64,000 nt of DNA, taken from positions 1 to 64,000 of the forward strand of contig NZ_KN882176.1 in the NCBI RefSeq assembly GCF_000934755.1, given 5' to 3'. The stretch comes from Desulfonatronovibrio magnus (lineage in GTDB: Bacteria > Desulfobacterota > Desulfovibrionia > Desulfovibrionales > Desulfonatronovibrionaceae). The notes beneath the pieces are model-generated. The model did not search any database. It saw nothing but the letters and a program-made list of their open reading frames with translations, and was not told the DNA's origin. Of this stretch, positions 42,308 to 49,754 are shown one piece after another. The position numbers and the translations under genes are program-made. Position 1 is the stretch's first letter, and each line of letters begins with the position of its first letter.

Positions 42308-42685
42308 ATGTATCTTGTTGACACATCTGTTTGGATTGATCATTTTAACAAAAGTGAACCGCTTTTGGTATCCTTTCTGAATGATAATGTAGTTTGTACC
42401 CATCCGTTTATTATCGGAGAAATTGCACTTGGCAATTTACGTCAACGTGAAATTGTAATTGGATATTTTCAGGGACTTCCTCAAGCATGTGTGGGTTCTG
42501 ATTTTGAAGTTATGCATTTCATCAGCAAAAAAATGTTGCATGGAAAAGGCATTGGTTATGTAGATGCACATCTTGTGACAAGCGCCTTACTGATGAACAA
42601 CATATATATTTGGACTCGTGACAAAAAACTGCTGAAAGCAGCTAAACAATTAAACATGGCATATATAGAGGACGATTCAAACTGA
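42308..42685 (+). CDS. vapC: VapC-type PIN-domain ribonuclease toxin
   Basis: 125 residues. All four acidic residues of the PIN active site are visible: Asp in YLVDTSVWIDHF, Glu in IIGEIALG, Asp in GIGYVDAHLV and Asp in WTRDKKLLKAA. VapC toxins cut specific tRNAs or rRNA. Complete frame, so probably functional. Confidence 0.92.
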   Translation: MYLVDTSVWIDHFNKSEPLLVSFLNDNVVCTHPFIIGEIALGNLRQREIVIGYFQGLPQACVGSDFEVMHFISKKMLHGKGIGYVDAHLVTSALLMNNIYIWTRDKKLLKAAKQLNMAYIEDDSN

Positions 42686-43159
42686 ACAGCTTTTTCTCAC
42701 CAAACATCTTTCCGTGTAGCGCAGATAACCGGTGAATATGTTATGTGCAAAAAGTCATTTCGTACCTGACAAGGGACAATATGTTTCCTTGAATTTTGGA
42801 AGACAATTTTTACTAAAAAGATAATAATATTAAAGTGTAATCAAGATTTTAACCAGAATCGATTGATTCTATCGCCAAAAATCGAGCCTTTTTGAGGTTT
42901 ATAGCCAATCAGTCTAGCTTGTAAGAGGGTTCAGACCCCGGCCCCTATAAAAGGCGAGAGATCTTATCATTTTGGCCGAAAACCCGAATATAGAATTATC
43001 TACTTCATTGAGGATGCTGTGATTACGGTGACCATCATTGGTACTTGAGAAAACATTTACAATCGTGCCAACCGAAGAAAAAAATAGTATTCCATCGCCC
43101 ATATTGAATGGGAAATTGAACTGGAAAATATCAATGATATCAGCTATCTATAGAAATTT
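42686..43159. other. Gene-free stretch downstream of vapC
   Basis: AT-rich DNA with no supportable frame. A degenerate form of the boundary palindrome (GGGTTCAGACCCCGG) occurs near 42928, which may mark a decayed cassette edge. Confidence 0.5.
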
Positions 43160-43163
43160 TTGC

Positions 43164-43277
43164 ATACCCTCAATGAAAAATTCGATGTATCGGCAATGAT
43201 ATCAAATGGTTACAGAAACAGTTTGGGGTCAGACCCCCATGCCGAGAAACTCCACAAACAGCTTGGGGTCAGACCTC
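43164..43277 (+). repeat. Cassette-boundary repeat 5, with duplicated palindrome
   Basis: ATACCCTCAATGAAAAATTCG, TATCGGCAATGATATCAAA, GGTTACAGAAACAG, GGGGTCAGACCCC (43225-43237), CATG, then a second GGGGTCAGACCTC (43265-43277). It is the best-preserved copy next to 41195. The following DNA to 43451 has ATTAGCGTAGATTAGTGAAAATTCGTGG, a common intergenic motif. Confidence 0.75.
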
Positions 43278-43451
43278 GATGGTCCAAAAAGAAGAGAGTT
43301 GTCCACGAATCTGCACGAATGAGCACGAATAAGAATGAAGAAGGGATAAATATCTGCCTGGCTGATCGCCAGGACAGATAGCATTCGTCGCCTTTGGCGA
43401 AAGATTAGCGTAGATTAGTGAAAATTCGTGGATAAAACTCTTAGGTTACCC

Positions 43452-43667
43452 ATGACCACCCCGCAGTACACTATCACGAACCAAGTCAAAGGCTATCCTT
43501 TCGAGGTTCAAATAGTCGACAATCCATCTATTACGGGAGTTGCCCTGGCCGATCAGGTCAAAAATCTGGATTGGCGCGCTCGGGGCATAAAGTTTGTGAC
43601 CACAGTAGAAGAGGCCGTGCTCGAAGAGGTTTTTGCCAAGTTTGCTGCCCTATTGAGTGCAAGTTAG
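43452..43667 (+). pseudogene. C-terminal remnant of a MazF/PemK-type toxin
   Basis: 71 residues, TITNQVKGYPFEV ... TGVALADQVKNLDWRARGIKFV, the second and third blocks of the MazF fold. The first ~35-40 residues, including the start strand and the conserved R-P-A-L-V-L segment, are absent and replaced by unrelated DNA. RNase activity is unlikely. It has probably lost its 5' half to the insertion or deletion that also cut the MazE-like gene. Confidence 0.75.
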
Positions 43668-43788
43668 TTCCCATCCGGAAACTCCTATTGATACTTGCTG
43701 GTCTCAGAGACCTGGCCCCAACAAAAAACAGTTATTGGGTTATGTTTCAAAGGTAAAAAATACGTCGATTTGCCAAGGAGAAGAAAAC

Positions 43789-43998
43789 ATGAGCGTAATT
43801 TAAAATCCACAATATGTGGTCGATAACGAGCAAATCACCAAGGCTGTACTTTTAAGCACCGAGGAATGGGAGCAAGTATTATAAGAGCTTGAGGAGCTTG
43901 AAGATATCCGAGCTTATGATGCAGCCAAGGCCGAATCCCAGGAAACGGTGCTGTTTGAAGAGGCAGTGCGGCAGATCCAGGGGGATGGCAAAGAATGA
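43789..43998 (+). pseudogene. Decayed antitoxin of a RelBE-like module (two in-frame stops)
   Basis: From an ATG with AAGGAG upstream the frame reads MSVI-stop-NPQYVVDNEQITKAVLLSTEEWEQVL-stop-ELEELEDIRAYDAAKAESQE..., ending at a TGA that overlaps the next ATG (ATGA). The protein pattern, with AVLLSTEEWEQVLxELEELEDIRAYDAAK, is a Phd/RelB-like antitoxin. Both premature stops are TAA. Confidence 0.8.
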
Positions 43999-44204
43999 CC
44001 TATACGATTGAGATTCTGCGCTCTGCCCAGAAAAAACTCTCATAAATTGAGCCCAAGGAGCAATCGCGTATCATTGAAGCAATCCGAAAATTAGCAGGGA
44101 ACCCCCGGCCTCCTGGTTGTAAAAAACTTTCCGGCAGGCCAGCTTGGCGAATTCGAGTTGGATCTTGTCGGGTTATTGATTTTTTTGAGGCCACGTTCGC
44201 TTAA
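43995..44204 (+). pseudogene. Decayed RelE toxin (in-frame stop and lost C-terminus)
   Basis: MTYTIEILRSAQKKLS-stop-IEPKEQSRIIEAIRKLAGNPRPPGCKKLSGRPAWRIRVGSCRVIDFFEATFA. This is clearly RelE (IxxLAxNPRPxGxKKLxGRxxWRIRxGxYRVIY), with a TAA at codon 17 and the last ~20 residues replaced by T-rich DNA that leads into the aromatic operon leader. Inactive. Confidence 0.85.
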
Positions 44205-44237
44205 ATTGGAAAAAAACATTTTTTTTAAATTTTTTTG

Positions 44238-44266
44238 TTGACAAGACCAAATTTTTTCAATTAAGT
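44238..44266 (+). promoter_or_regulatory. Candidate sigma-70 promoter for the aromatic amino-acid operon
   Basis: TTGACA (44238-44243), a 17-base spacer and TTAAGT (44261-44266) in T-rich DNA. Initiation about seven bases after the -10 box would fall at or within a few bases of the leader-peptide ATG at 44275, so that transcript would be leaderless or nearly so. The -35 is perfect, the -10 weak. Confidence 0.45.
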
Positions 44267-44274
44267 CGATTTCC

Positions 44275-44373
44275 ATGTTAAACAATTCTCTCAATCACAG
44301 TTTCACCAATTTTTATTTTTGGTATTTTTATTTTATCAGGACCTGTGGTCTGGAGGGAAAGGTTTACTCTTAA
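44275..44373 (+). CDS. Aromatic leader peptide of the aro-phe-tyr-trp operon (32 residues)
   Basis: ATG at 44275, TAA at 44371. Residues 13-20 (codons 44311-44334) read FYFWYFYF, eight aromatic residues in a row covering Phe, Tyr and Trp, the three end products of the operon; Phe10 and Tyr31 add more. No Shine-Dalgarno sequence is visible, which fits a start at or near the 5' end of the transcript. The reading frame is followed by an antiterminator arm and an intrinsic terminator, as for trpL/pheL leaders. T-rich DNA encodes Phe and Tyr easily, so the run alone would be weak; the structures around it make the case. Confidence 0.8.
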   Translation: MLNNSLNHSFTNFYFWYFYFIRTCGLEGKVYS

Positions 44374-44412
44374 AACAACTGGTTTAAACTCAACAATCCA
44401 AAGGGCCGCAGG
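44342..44412 (+). promoter_or_regulatory. Candidate antiterminator pairing of the aromatic operon attenuator
   Basis: CCTGTGGTCT (44342-44351), eight bases after the aromatic codons, can pair with GGGCCGCAGG (44403-44412) in ten consecutive pairs, three of them G-U. The second segment contains the 5' arm of the terminator, so the two structures exclude each other. The first segment can also close a local hairpin (GGACC with GGTCT, 44339-44351). A ribosome stalled in 44311-44334 would prevent or bypass the local hairpin and allow the antiterminator. Confidence 0.7.
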
Positions 44413-44435
44413 CAAAAGCCGGCGGCCCTTTTTTT
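44403..44435 (+). terminator. Intrinsic terminator (attenuator) before the first aro gene
   Basis: GGGCCGC (44403-44409) pairs with GCGGCCC (44422-44428). Inside, GGC-AAAA-GCC extends the stem past one A-G mismatch, and seven T residues follow. It lies 29 bases after the leader-peptide stop and 60 before the first gene's ATG, so it must be read through for the operon to be expressed. Confidence 0.9.
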
Positions 44436-44495
44436 GTACCATTTAAACGGGCTGCCACTCGAGCCTGGGCCTCCAAAACAACGGAGGGAACAAAA

Positions 44496-45296
44496 ATGCA
44501 TTTAGGAAAAAAACTCAGACTGGAAAGAATTTTCAATCGTAACACTGGAAGGACAATTATAGTGCCTTTAGATCATGGTGTTACTGTAGGTCCAATTTCA
44601 GGGCTTGTGGATCTGAGGGACACAGTGGGTAAAATAGCAGAAGGCGGAGCCAATGCCGTGGTCATGCATAAAGGTCTGGCCAGGTGCGGTCATCGAGGGG
44701 AAGGCAGTGATGTAGGGCTAATTCTTCATTTGTCTGCCAGCACATCCATATCTCCATATCCCAATGCCAAAACCCTGGTAGGTTCTGTGGAAGATGCCAT
44801 CAAACTTGGAGCCGACGCAGTATCAGTTCATGTGAATCTCGGTGATGAGTCCGAACGGGATATGCTCAGAGATATGGGTATGATTGCTTCCAGGGCAAGC
44901 GATTGGGGCATGCCTCTGCTGGCCATGGTTTATGCAAGAGGCCCCAAGGTCAAGGATGAATATGACGTGGACGTGGTTGCTCATTGCGCCAGGGTTGGCG
45001 AAGAGCTGGGCGCCGATGTAGTCAAGGTGCCTTACACAGGTGATATGGACACATTCACCAAAGTAGTGGAGGCCTGCTGCATTCCTGTGGTAATTGCAGG
45101 TGGTCCCAAACTGGAAAATGGCCGGGACCTGGTCCAGATGGTGTATGATGCTGTTGCTTCAGGTGGAGCAGGCTTGTCCATAGGCAGAAACATTTTTCAG
45201 CACGACAATCCTTCCTTGCTTATAAAAACCCTGAATCAGGTTGTGCATAATGACCTGGAAATTGAAGATGCCATGGAAATGCTGGAAAAGGGTTAG
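44496..45296 (+). CDS. 2-amino-3,7-dideoxy-D-threo-hept-6-ulosonate synthase (class I aldolase family)
   Basis: 266 residues of the DhnA/FbaB-type class I aldolase family. [10 protein letters not shown] near the start, [27 protein letters not shown] and [10 protein letters not shown] (Schiff-base Lys) are in the expected places. In archaea and Desulfovibrio this enzyme (MJ0400-like) condenses L-aspartate semialdehyde with a ketose phosphate and replaces the DAHP synthase step. The neighbour, 3-dehydroquinate synthase II, uses its product. The ribosome site is GGAGGG, nine bases before ATG. First structural gene after the attenuator. Confidence 0.9.
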   Translation: MHLGKKLRLERIFNRNTGRTIIVPLDHGVTVGPISGLVDLRDTVGKIAEGGANAVVMHKGLARCGHRGEGSDVGLILHLSASTSISPYPNAKTLVGSVEDAIKLGADAVSVHVNLGDESERDMLRDMGMIASRASDWGMPLLAMVYARGPKVKDEYDVDVVAHCARVGEELGADVVKVPYTGDMDTFTKVVEACCIPVVIAGGPKLENGRDLVQMVYDAVASGGAGLSIGRNIFQHDNPSLLIKTLNQVVHNDLEIEDAMEMLEKG

Positions 45297-45416
45297 TTTC
45301 TTTTGACGGCATTTTTTTTGTCCAAGAGAACTAACTTGTCGGGCAGCAGGTTGATCTGATTAAATTTGAACGCTGAATCTTGTACGTTGAACTTTCTTCA
45401 ATCAGGATACAATTAA

Positions 45417-46391
45417 ATGAAAAAGAAAATATATTTTAAAGCTGTACCTTTTGACAAAAAGATGGTCACTCTGGCCCTTGAGTCCGGAGTGGATGCCATT
45501 ATTGCAGAAAATAAAGATCTGGAGGGCATTGCTGCTCTGGGCAGAACAGAAGTGCTGGACATTGAAGGATTCAACTTCATGGCTATCAATGAGAAACAGG
45601 ATGAAGAAAAAGTTGTTGAACTTCTAAACACAGGCAGCAAAGTTGTATTGCTTAGAGATGTGGAAATAATTCCAGTGGAAAATATTCTGGCTCAGGCTGT
45701 CAATGTGGGCATGGAAGTGGACAGCCTGACAGGCTTGGAAACAGCTTTCGGCATTCTGGAAAAAGGAGTTGATTATGTGGTGGTTGGTGCTGACAGTGCT
45801 CAGGAGCTCAAAAATATGGTCAAAAGAGTAAAGCAGGACCAGGGCAAGGTGGATATTGTTTCAGCCAAGGTGCTGGAGATTTCTCCCATAGGTCTGGGGC
45901 ATCGGGTATGCGTGGACACCATTTCCCTGTTGAAAACCGGACAGGGCATGCTGGTAGGCAACTCCAGCGCATTTACCTTTCTGGTCAATGCCGAGACCGA
46001 ATCCAACCCTTATGTTGCAGCCAGACCTTTTAGAATAAATGCAGGCGCGGTTCATTCCTACGCATGCCTCCCCCAGGACAAAACTACCTACCTTGAAGAG
46101 CTATGCCCCGGCACAGAAGTGCTTATAGCCGGCCATGACGGGACCAGCTTTTCCGCAGTAGTGGGCAGAATCAAGACAGAAATTCGTCCCATGCTTCTCA
46201 TTACAGCTGAATACGAAGGTAAAAAAGGCAGTGTTGTCCTGCAAAACGCTGAAACCATCAGGCTTGTAGGAGCCAATGGAGTTCCGGTTAGCGTGGTTAA
46301 ACTTCAGGTGGGTGATGAAGTGTTGTGCAAGCTGGATCAGGCTGGAAGGCATTTTGGAATGCGCATCCAGGAAGAGATCAGGGAAGAGTAG
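45417..46391 (+). CDS. 3-dehydroquinate synthase II
   Basis: 324 residues of the archaeal-type DHQ synthase II family (MJ1249-like), which deaminates and cyclises the ADH synthase product to 3-dehydroquinate with NAD. Visible family features: a repetitive N-terminal half (VDAIIAEN, LEGIAALGR), then GLGHRVCVDTISLLKTGQGMLVGNSS, NPYVAARPFRINAGAVHSY and the C-terminal LDQAGRHFGMRIQEEI. A 120-base gap precedes it, containing degenerate heptads (AACGCTG, AATCTTG, TACGTTG, AACTTTC at about 45369-45396). Confidence 0.92.
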   Translation: MKKKIYFKAVPFDKKMVTLALESGVDAIIAENKDLEGIAALGRTEVLDIEGFNFMAINEKQDEEKVVELLNTGSKVVLLRDVEIIPVENILAQAVNVGMEVDSLTGLETAFGILEKGVDYVVVGADSAQELKNMVKRVKQDQGKVDIVSAKVLEISPIGLGHRVCVDTISLLKTGQGMLVGNSSAFTFLVNAETESNPYVAARPFRINAGAVHSYACLPQDKTTYLEELCPGTEVLIAGHDGTSFSAVVGRIKTEIRPMLLITAEYEGKKGSVVLQNAETIRLVGANGVPVSVVKLQVGDEVLCKLDQAGRHFGMRIQEEIREE

Positions 46392-46393
46392 TC

Positions 46394-47482
46394 ATGAACC
46401 AGGAACAAAGTCTGAAACAAATCCGCCATGAGATAAGTACCATAGATGCGGGCATACTTGAATTGCTCAATAAAAGAGCTGTCCTCAGTCTTAAAGTCGG
46501 GGACATCAAATCCCAGTCAAAGGACAGTGTGTTTAAACCTTTCAGAGAGAAGGAAGTATTAAACGGCCTGGCTGTCAAAAATTCCGGTCCCCTGCCTGAA
46601 GAACATTTGCGGGCCATTTACAGGGAGATATTTTCATCATCCAGAAGTCTGCAGCAGAAACAAAGGGTTGCCTACCTCGGGCCTGAGGGAACTTTTTCCT
46701 ATTTTGCCGGAGTGGAGTATCTGGGGCAAAGTGCTGATTTTTTTCCCAAACCAGGACTTGAAGATGTGTTCAGGGCAGTGGATATCCGAGAAGCTGAGCT
46801 GGGCATTATTCCTCTGGAAAACTCTCTCGAAGGCAGTGTGGGCCAGAGCCTTGATCTTTTTATGAAGTTTGAGGTTTTTATACACGCTGAGGTCTTCTGC
46901 CGCATCAGTCACGCTCTTTTGACCCAGGAAAAAGAAGCAGATCAGATTAAAAAGGTATACTCTCATCCCCAGGCCCTGCAACAATGTTCCACCTGGCTGA
47001 AAACCAATTTGCCCGGAATAGCGGTAATTCCTGATGAGAGCACGGCGTCAGCTGCGAGAAGGGCTGCTGGAGAAAAGGGCGCTGCTGCCCTTGGCCACAA
47101 AAATCTGGCCAGGATTTTTCACCTGAATATTGTTGAGCAGGGTCTTGAAGATGTACCGGATAACTGGACCAGGTTTCTAATCATAGGTGCTAATCCCCCT
47201 GAAACTGGCAGTCGGGAGAAAACTTCTCTTCTTTTTACAGTTACAGATAAGCCCGGTTCTCTCGTGACAGCATTGAATGTGTTGTCAAGAAAGGGAATCA
47301 ATATGAAAAAGTTAGAATCACGGCCCATGCGTGTGGAAAAGTGGAGATATGTTTTTTTTACAGACGTTGAATGCGATTTGACTGCTGAAGAATACAAGGA
47401 TGTTTTGAGCGAATTAGCTGAGAGCTGTCATTTCTTAAGAATTCTGGGGAGCTATCCCCAGGGACCTCAGATAACAGCTTAG
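46394..47482 (+). CDS. pheA: Chorismate mutase/prephenate dehydratase
   Basis: 362 residues from the ATG at 46394, two bases after the previous stop. Residues ~5-85 are an AroQ-type chorismate mutase (IRHEISTIDAGILELLNKRAVLSLKVGDIK). Residues ~90-275 are the dehydratase (VAYLGPEGTFSYFA; IPLENSLEGSV; DNWTRFLIIG with the catalytic TRF). The C-terminal ACT domain has the ESRP motif that binds phenylalanine (KLESRPM). It directs chorismate to phenylpyruvate and is probably feedback inhibited. Confidence 0.95.
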   Translation: MNQEQSLKQIRHEISTIDAGILELLNKRAVLSLKVGDIKSQSKDSVFKPFREKEVLNGLAVKNSGPLPEEHLRAIYREIFSSSRSLQQKQRVAYLGPEGTFSYFAGVEYLGQSADFFPKPGLEDVFRAVDIREAELGIIPLENSLEGSVGQSLDLFMKFEVFIHAEVFCRISHALLTQEKEADQIKKVYSHPQALQQCSTWLKTNLPGIAVIPDESTASAARRAAGEKGAAALGHKNLARIFHLNIVEQGLEDVPDNWTRFLIIGANPPETGSREKTSLLFTVTDKPGSLVTALNVLSRKGINMKKLESRPMRVEKWRYVFFTDVECDLTAEEYKDVLSELAESCHFLRILGSYPQGPQITA

Positions 47483-47520
47483 CTCTTAGACAATAATAAA
47501 ACCGGTTAAATTAAAATATT

Positions 47521-48879
47521 ATGAACAGTATAAGTCACATAATACTGAATGCTCCTTCCTCCAAGTCCATGTCTCACAGGGCCATGCTCATGGCTGGTCT
47601 GGCTCAGGGAGAATCAATCTTGAGTAACGTCTTAGACAGCGATGATCTTACCCATACCCGCATGTGCCTTGAAGCCATGGGTGCGCAGTTTGACAGTTCG
47701 GGTTCCAGGCTTGTGGTCAAAGGTCTGGGCGGAAAAGTATCTGCAGCTCCAGGTCAGGTCGTTGGTCTTGATGTAGGTGAATCCGGCACGACCTGCAGGC
47801 TGATAGCAGGCATTGCAGCTGCTGGAAAAGGCAGTTTTAAAATATCAGGCCGCGGCAGAATGCATCAGCGACCCATTAAAAGTTTAGCCGATGCTTTAAT
47901 GCCTTTTAATATTATTTTTTCTTACCAGGAGGCTCACGGTTGTCCGCCGGTAATCATCGAAACCCAGGGCCTTCCCGGTGGAGAGCTGTCCATATCTTTG
48001 GAAGAAAGCAGCCAGTATCTGTCAGGAATTCTTTTGGGATCCATCATGGCTGAAGATGAGATGGTTATAAACCTGACCGGAAGCAAAGTGGTATCATGGC
48101 CTTACGTTAATCTGACCCTGCAGGTTATGGATGAGTTTGGTTGTGGACCGGAAATACAGGTTGAAGAAAGTGGAAAATGGGTGAGTGTTTCAGCTTCTCA
48201 AGTAAAGGAAGCAAAGCCGGGCAAAATAAGATTTATTGTCCGCCCTTTAACTGTAGCTGGCAGAGACTATCAGGTTGAAGGCGATTTCAGTAATGCGTCA
48301 TATCTTCTCGCAGCTGGGGCTCTTGGCCCAAGGCCCACAATGGTCACAGGGCTGAACCCTCAATCCAGGCAGGGGGACAGGGTTATCTTAGATATTCTGC
48401 AAAAGATGGGAGCCAGAGTTGAGATAAGCAATAAGGGTGTACTTGTGGAAGGTGCCCGGCTTAAAGGCGTGGACTTAGATATGGGAGCAAGCCCGGATCT
48501 GGTTCCTACGGTAGCTGTGCTGGCATCCCAGGCCAGGGGGATTACTAAAATAACCAATGTAGCCCATTTGAGAATCAAGGAAAGTGACCGCCTTGAGGGT
48601 GTATTCAACGAGGTGAGCAGGACAGGCTGCAAATGCAGCATGTTAGATGATGGTCTGATCATTGACCCTGAAGGGTTTGAGTCAGACAGAGAAATAAAAT
48701 TTTCCACATATGATGATCACCGCATGGCCATGAGCCTTTCATTGTATCAGCTTACAGGAATCAATGTTGTTCTGGATAATCCTGACTGCGTGAAAAAATC
48801 CTTTCCAGGATTCTGGGATGAATGGAGCAAAGTGGTATCTGGGATGGGGAAGGCTGAAGGAGGGAAGGCTGAAGGCTGA
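47521..48879 (+). CDS. aroA: 3-phosphoshikimate 1-carboxyvinyltransferase (EPSP synthase)
   Basis: 452 residues. LNAPSSKSMSHRAMLMAGLAQG binds shikimate 3-phosphate and PEP; VGESGTTCRLIAG, RGRMHQRPIKSLADAL, RLKESDR-type HLRIKESDRLEGV and the catalytic DDHRMAMSLSL follow. The protein normally ends near FPGFWDEW; here the reading continues through GMGKAEGGKAEG, encoded by the AGGCTGA heptads, one of which gives the TGA stop. The tail is probably dispensable. No ribosome site is obvious before the ATG. Confidence 0.95.
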   Translation: MNSISHIILNAPSSKSMSHRAMLMAGLAQGESILSNVLDSDDLTHTRMCLEAMGAQFDSSGSRLVVKGLGGKVSAAPGQVVGLDVGESGTTCRLIAGIAAAGKGSFKISGRGRMHQRPIKSLADALMPFNIIFSYQEAHGCPPVIIETQGLPGGELSISLEESSQYLSGILLGSIMAEDEMVINLTGSKVVSWPYVNLTLQVMDEFGCGPEIQVEESGKWVSVSASQVKEAKPGKIRFIVRPLTVAGRDYQVEGDFSNASYLLAAGALGPRPTMVTGLNPQSRQGDRVILDILQKMGARVEISNKGVLVEGARLKGVDLDMGASPDLVPTVAVLASQARGITKITNVAHLRIKESDRLEGVFNEVSRTGCKCSMLDDGLIIDPEGFESDREIKFSTYDDHRMAMSLSLYQLTGINVVLDNPDCVKKSFPGFWDEWSKVVSGMGKAEGGKAEG

Positions 48880-48945
48880 AGGCTGAAGTGTGAAGCCTGG
48901 ACCTTGGACCTTGGACCTTGGACCTCAGACCTTGGACCTCGGACC
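48851..48945 (+). repeat. Phase-locked heptad array inside the operon (aroA 3' end to tyrA)
   Basis: Seven-base units continue with almost no slip from AGGCTGA (48851; 48866 to 48886) through AGTGTGA and AGCCTGG into ACCTTGG, ACCTTGG, ACCTTGG, ACCTCAG, ACCTTGG, ACCTCGG. The period is kept while the sequence changes. It fills the space between aroA and tyrA and supplies the aroA stop. Confidence 0.85.
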
Positions 48946-48980
48946 ATTTTTGATCAGTAACTAGCTAAGGCATAAATAAT

Positions 48981-49754
48981 ATGAATGATTCTCAAATAGC
49001 CATTATTGGCGGGCACGGTCAGATGGGGCGGATGTTAGACAAAAGATTTTCTGATGTCGGCTTGAAAGTTCTTTGTCTGGATCAGCCCCTGCCTGAAGAT
49101 GAGCTCGAAGCTCTTCTGTCTCCTTGCAGGCTGGTTATTCTGGCCGTGCCCATTTCTGTCTTTGCCCAGGTTACTGAATTGATTGCACCCAGAATGGCCC
49201 AGGGAACGATTTTAACTGATATTTGCTCAGTCAAGGTAACCCCGCTCATGCATATGGAAAGGCTTTATACAGGCCCTGTGGTGGGGACTCATCCCTTGTT
49301 TGGTCCTGACCCAAAACCCGATCATGAGCTTAAGGTTGCCCTGTGCCCTGGTACTGGCACAGATCAAAATAGCGTGGAATTGGTTGAAAAAATATTCAAC
49401 AAGGCCGGGATGCGAACGTTTATCTGTTCGGCCAGGGAGCATGATCAGGCCATGGCCTGCATCCAGAGTCTTAATTTTGTTACAACAATATCATATTTTG
49501 CCAGCTTGCCCCAGGATCTTGATCTGGAAAAGTTTTCCACACCGTCATTTATGCGCAGGCTTAACTCAGCCCGGAAGATGCTCAATGAAGACGCTTATCT
49601 TTTTTCATCTCTTGCTGAAGACAATCCTTATACTGGACAAATGATTCGCAGGTTCAAATCTTTTCTTAACTTAAGTGCAGCAGGTGAGCTGGAACTTCTG
49701 CAGGACAAGGCCCTCTGGTGGTGGCGTAATGAAAATGAAAAAGGGGGGCCATAA
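48981..49754 (+). CDS. tyrA: Prephenate dehydrogenase, with a Trp-Trp-Trp tail
   Basis: 257 residues. The NAD-binding loop IAIIGGHGQMGRMLDKRF, VILAVPISVF and GTHPLFGPDPKPD (prephenate-binding His region) identify it; QSLNFVTTISYF lies in the helical dimer domain. It oxidises prephenate to hydroxyphenylpyruvate for tyrosine. The tail is KALWWWRNENEKGGP. These three Trp are the only ones in the protein, and they lie 66 bases before a terminator preceding trpE. The tail therefore probably doubles as a Trp-sensing leader; see the attenuator entry. Confidence 0.93.
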   Translation: MNDSQIAIIGGHGQMGRMLDKRFSDVGLKVLCLDQPLPEDELEALLSPCRLVILAVPISVFAQVTELIAPRMAQGTILTDICSVKVTPLMHMERLYTGPVVGTHPLFGPDPKPDHELKVALCPGTGTDQNSVELVEKIFNKAGMRTFICSAREHDQAMACIQSLNFVTTISYFASLPQDLDLEKFSTPSFMRRLNSARKMLNEDAYLFSSLAEDNPYTGQMIRRFKSFLNLSAAGELELLQDKALWWWRNENEKGGP

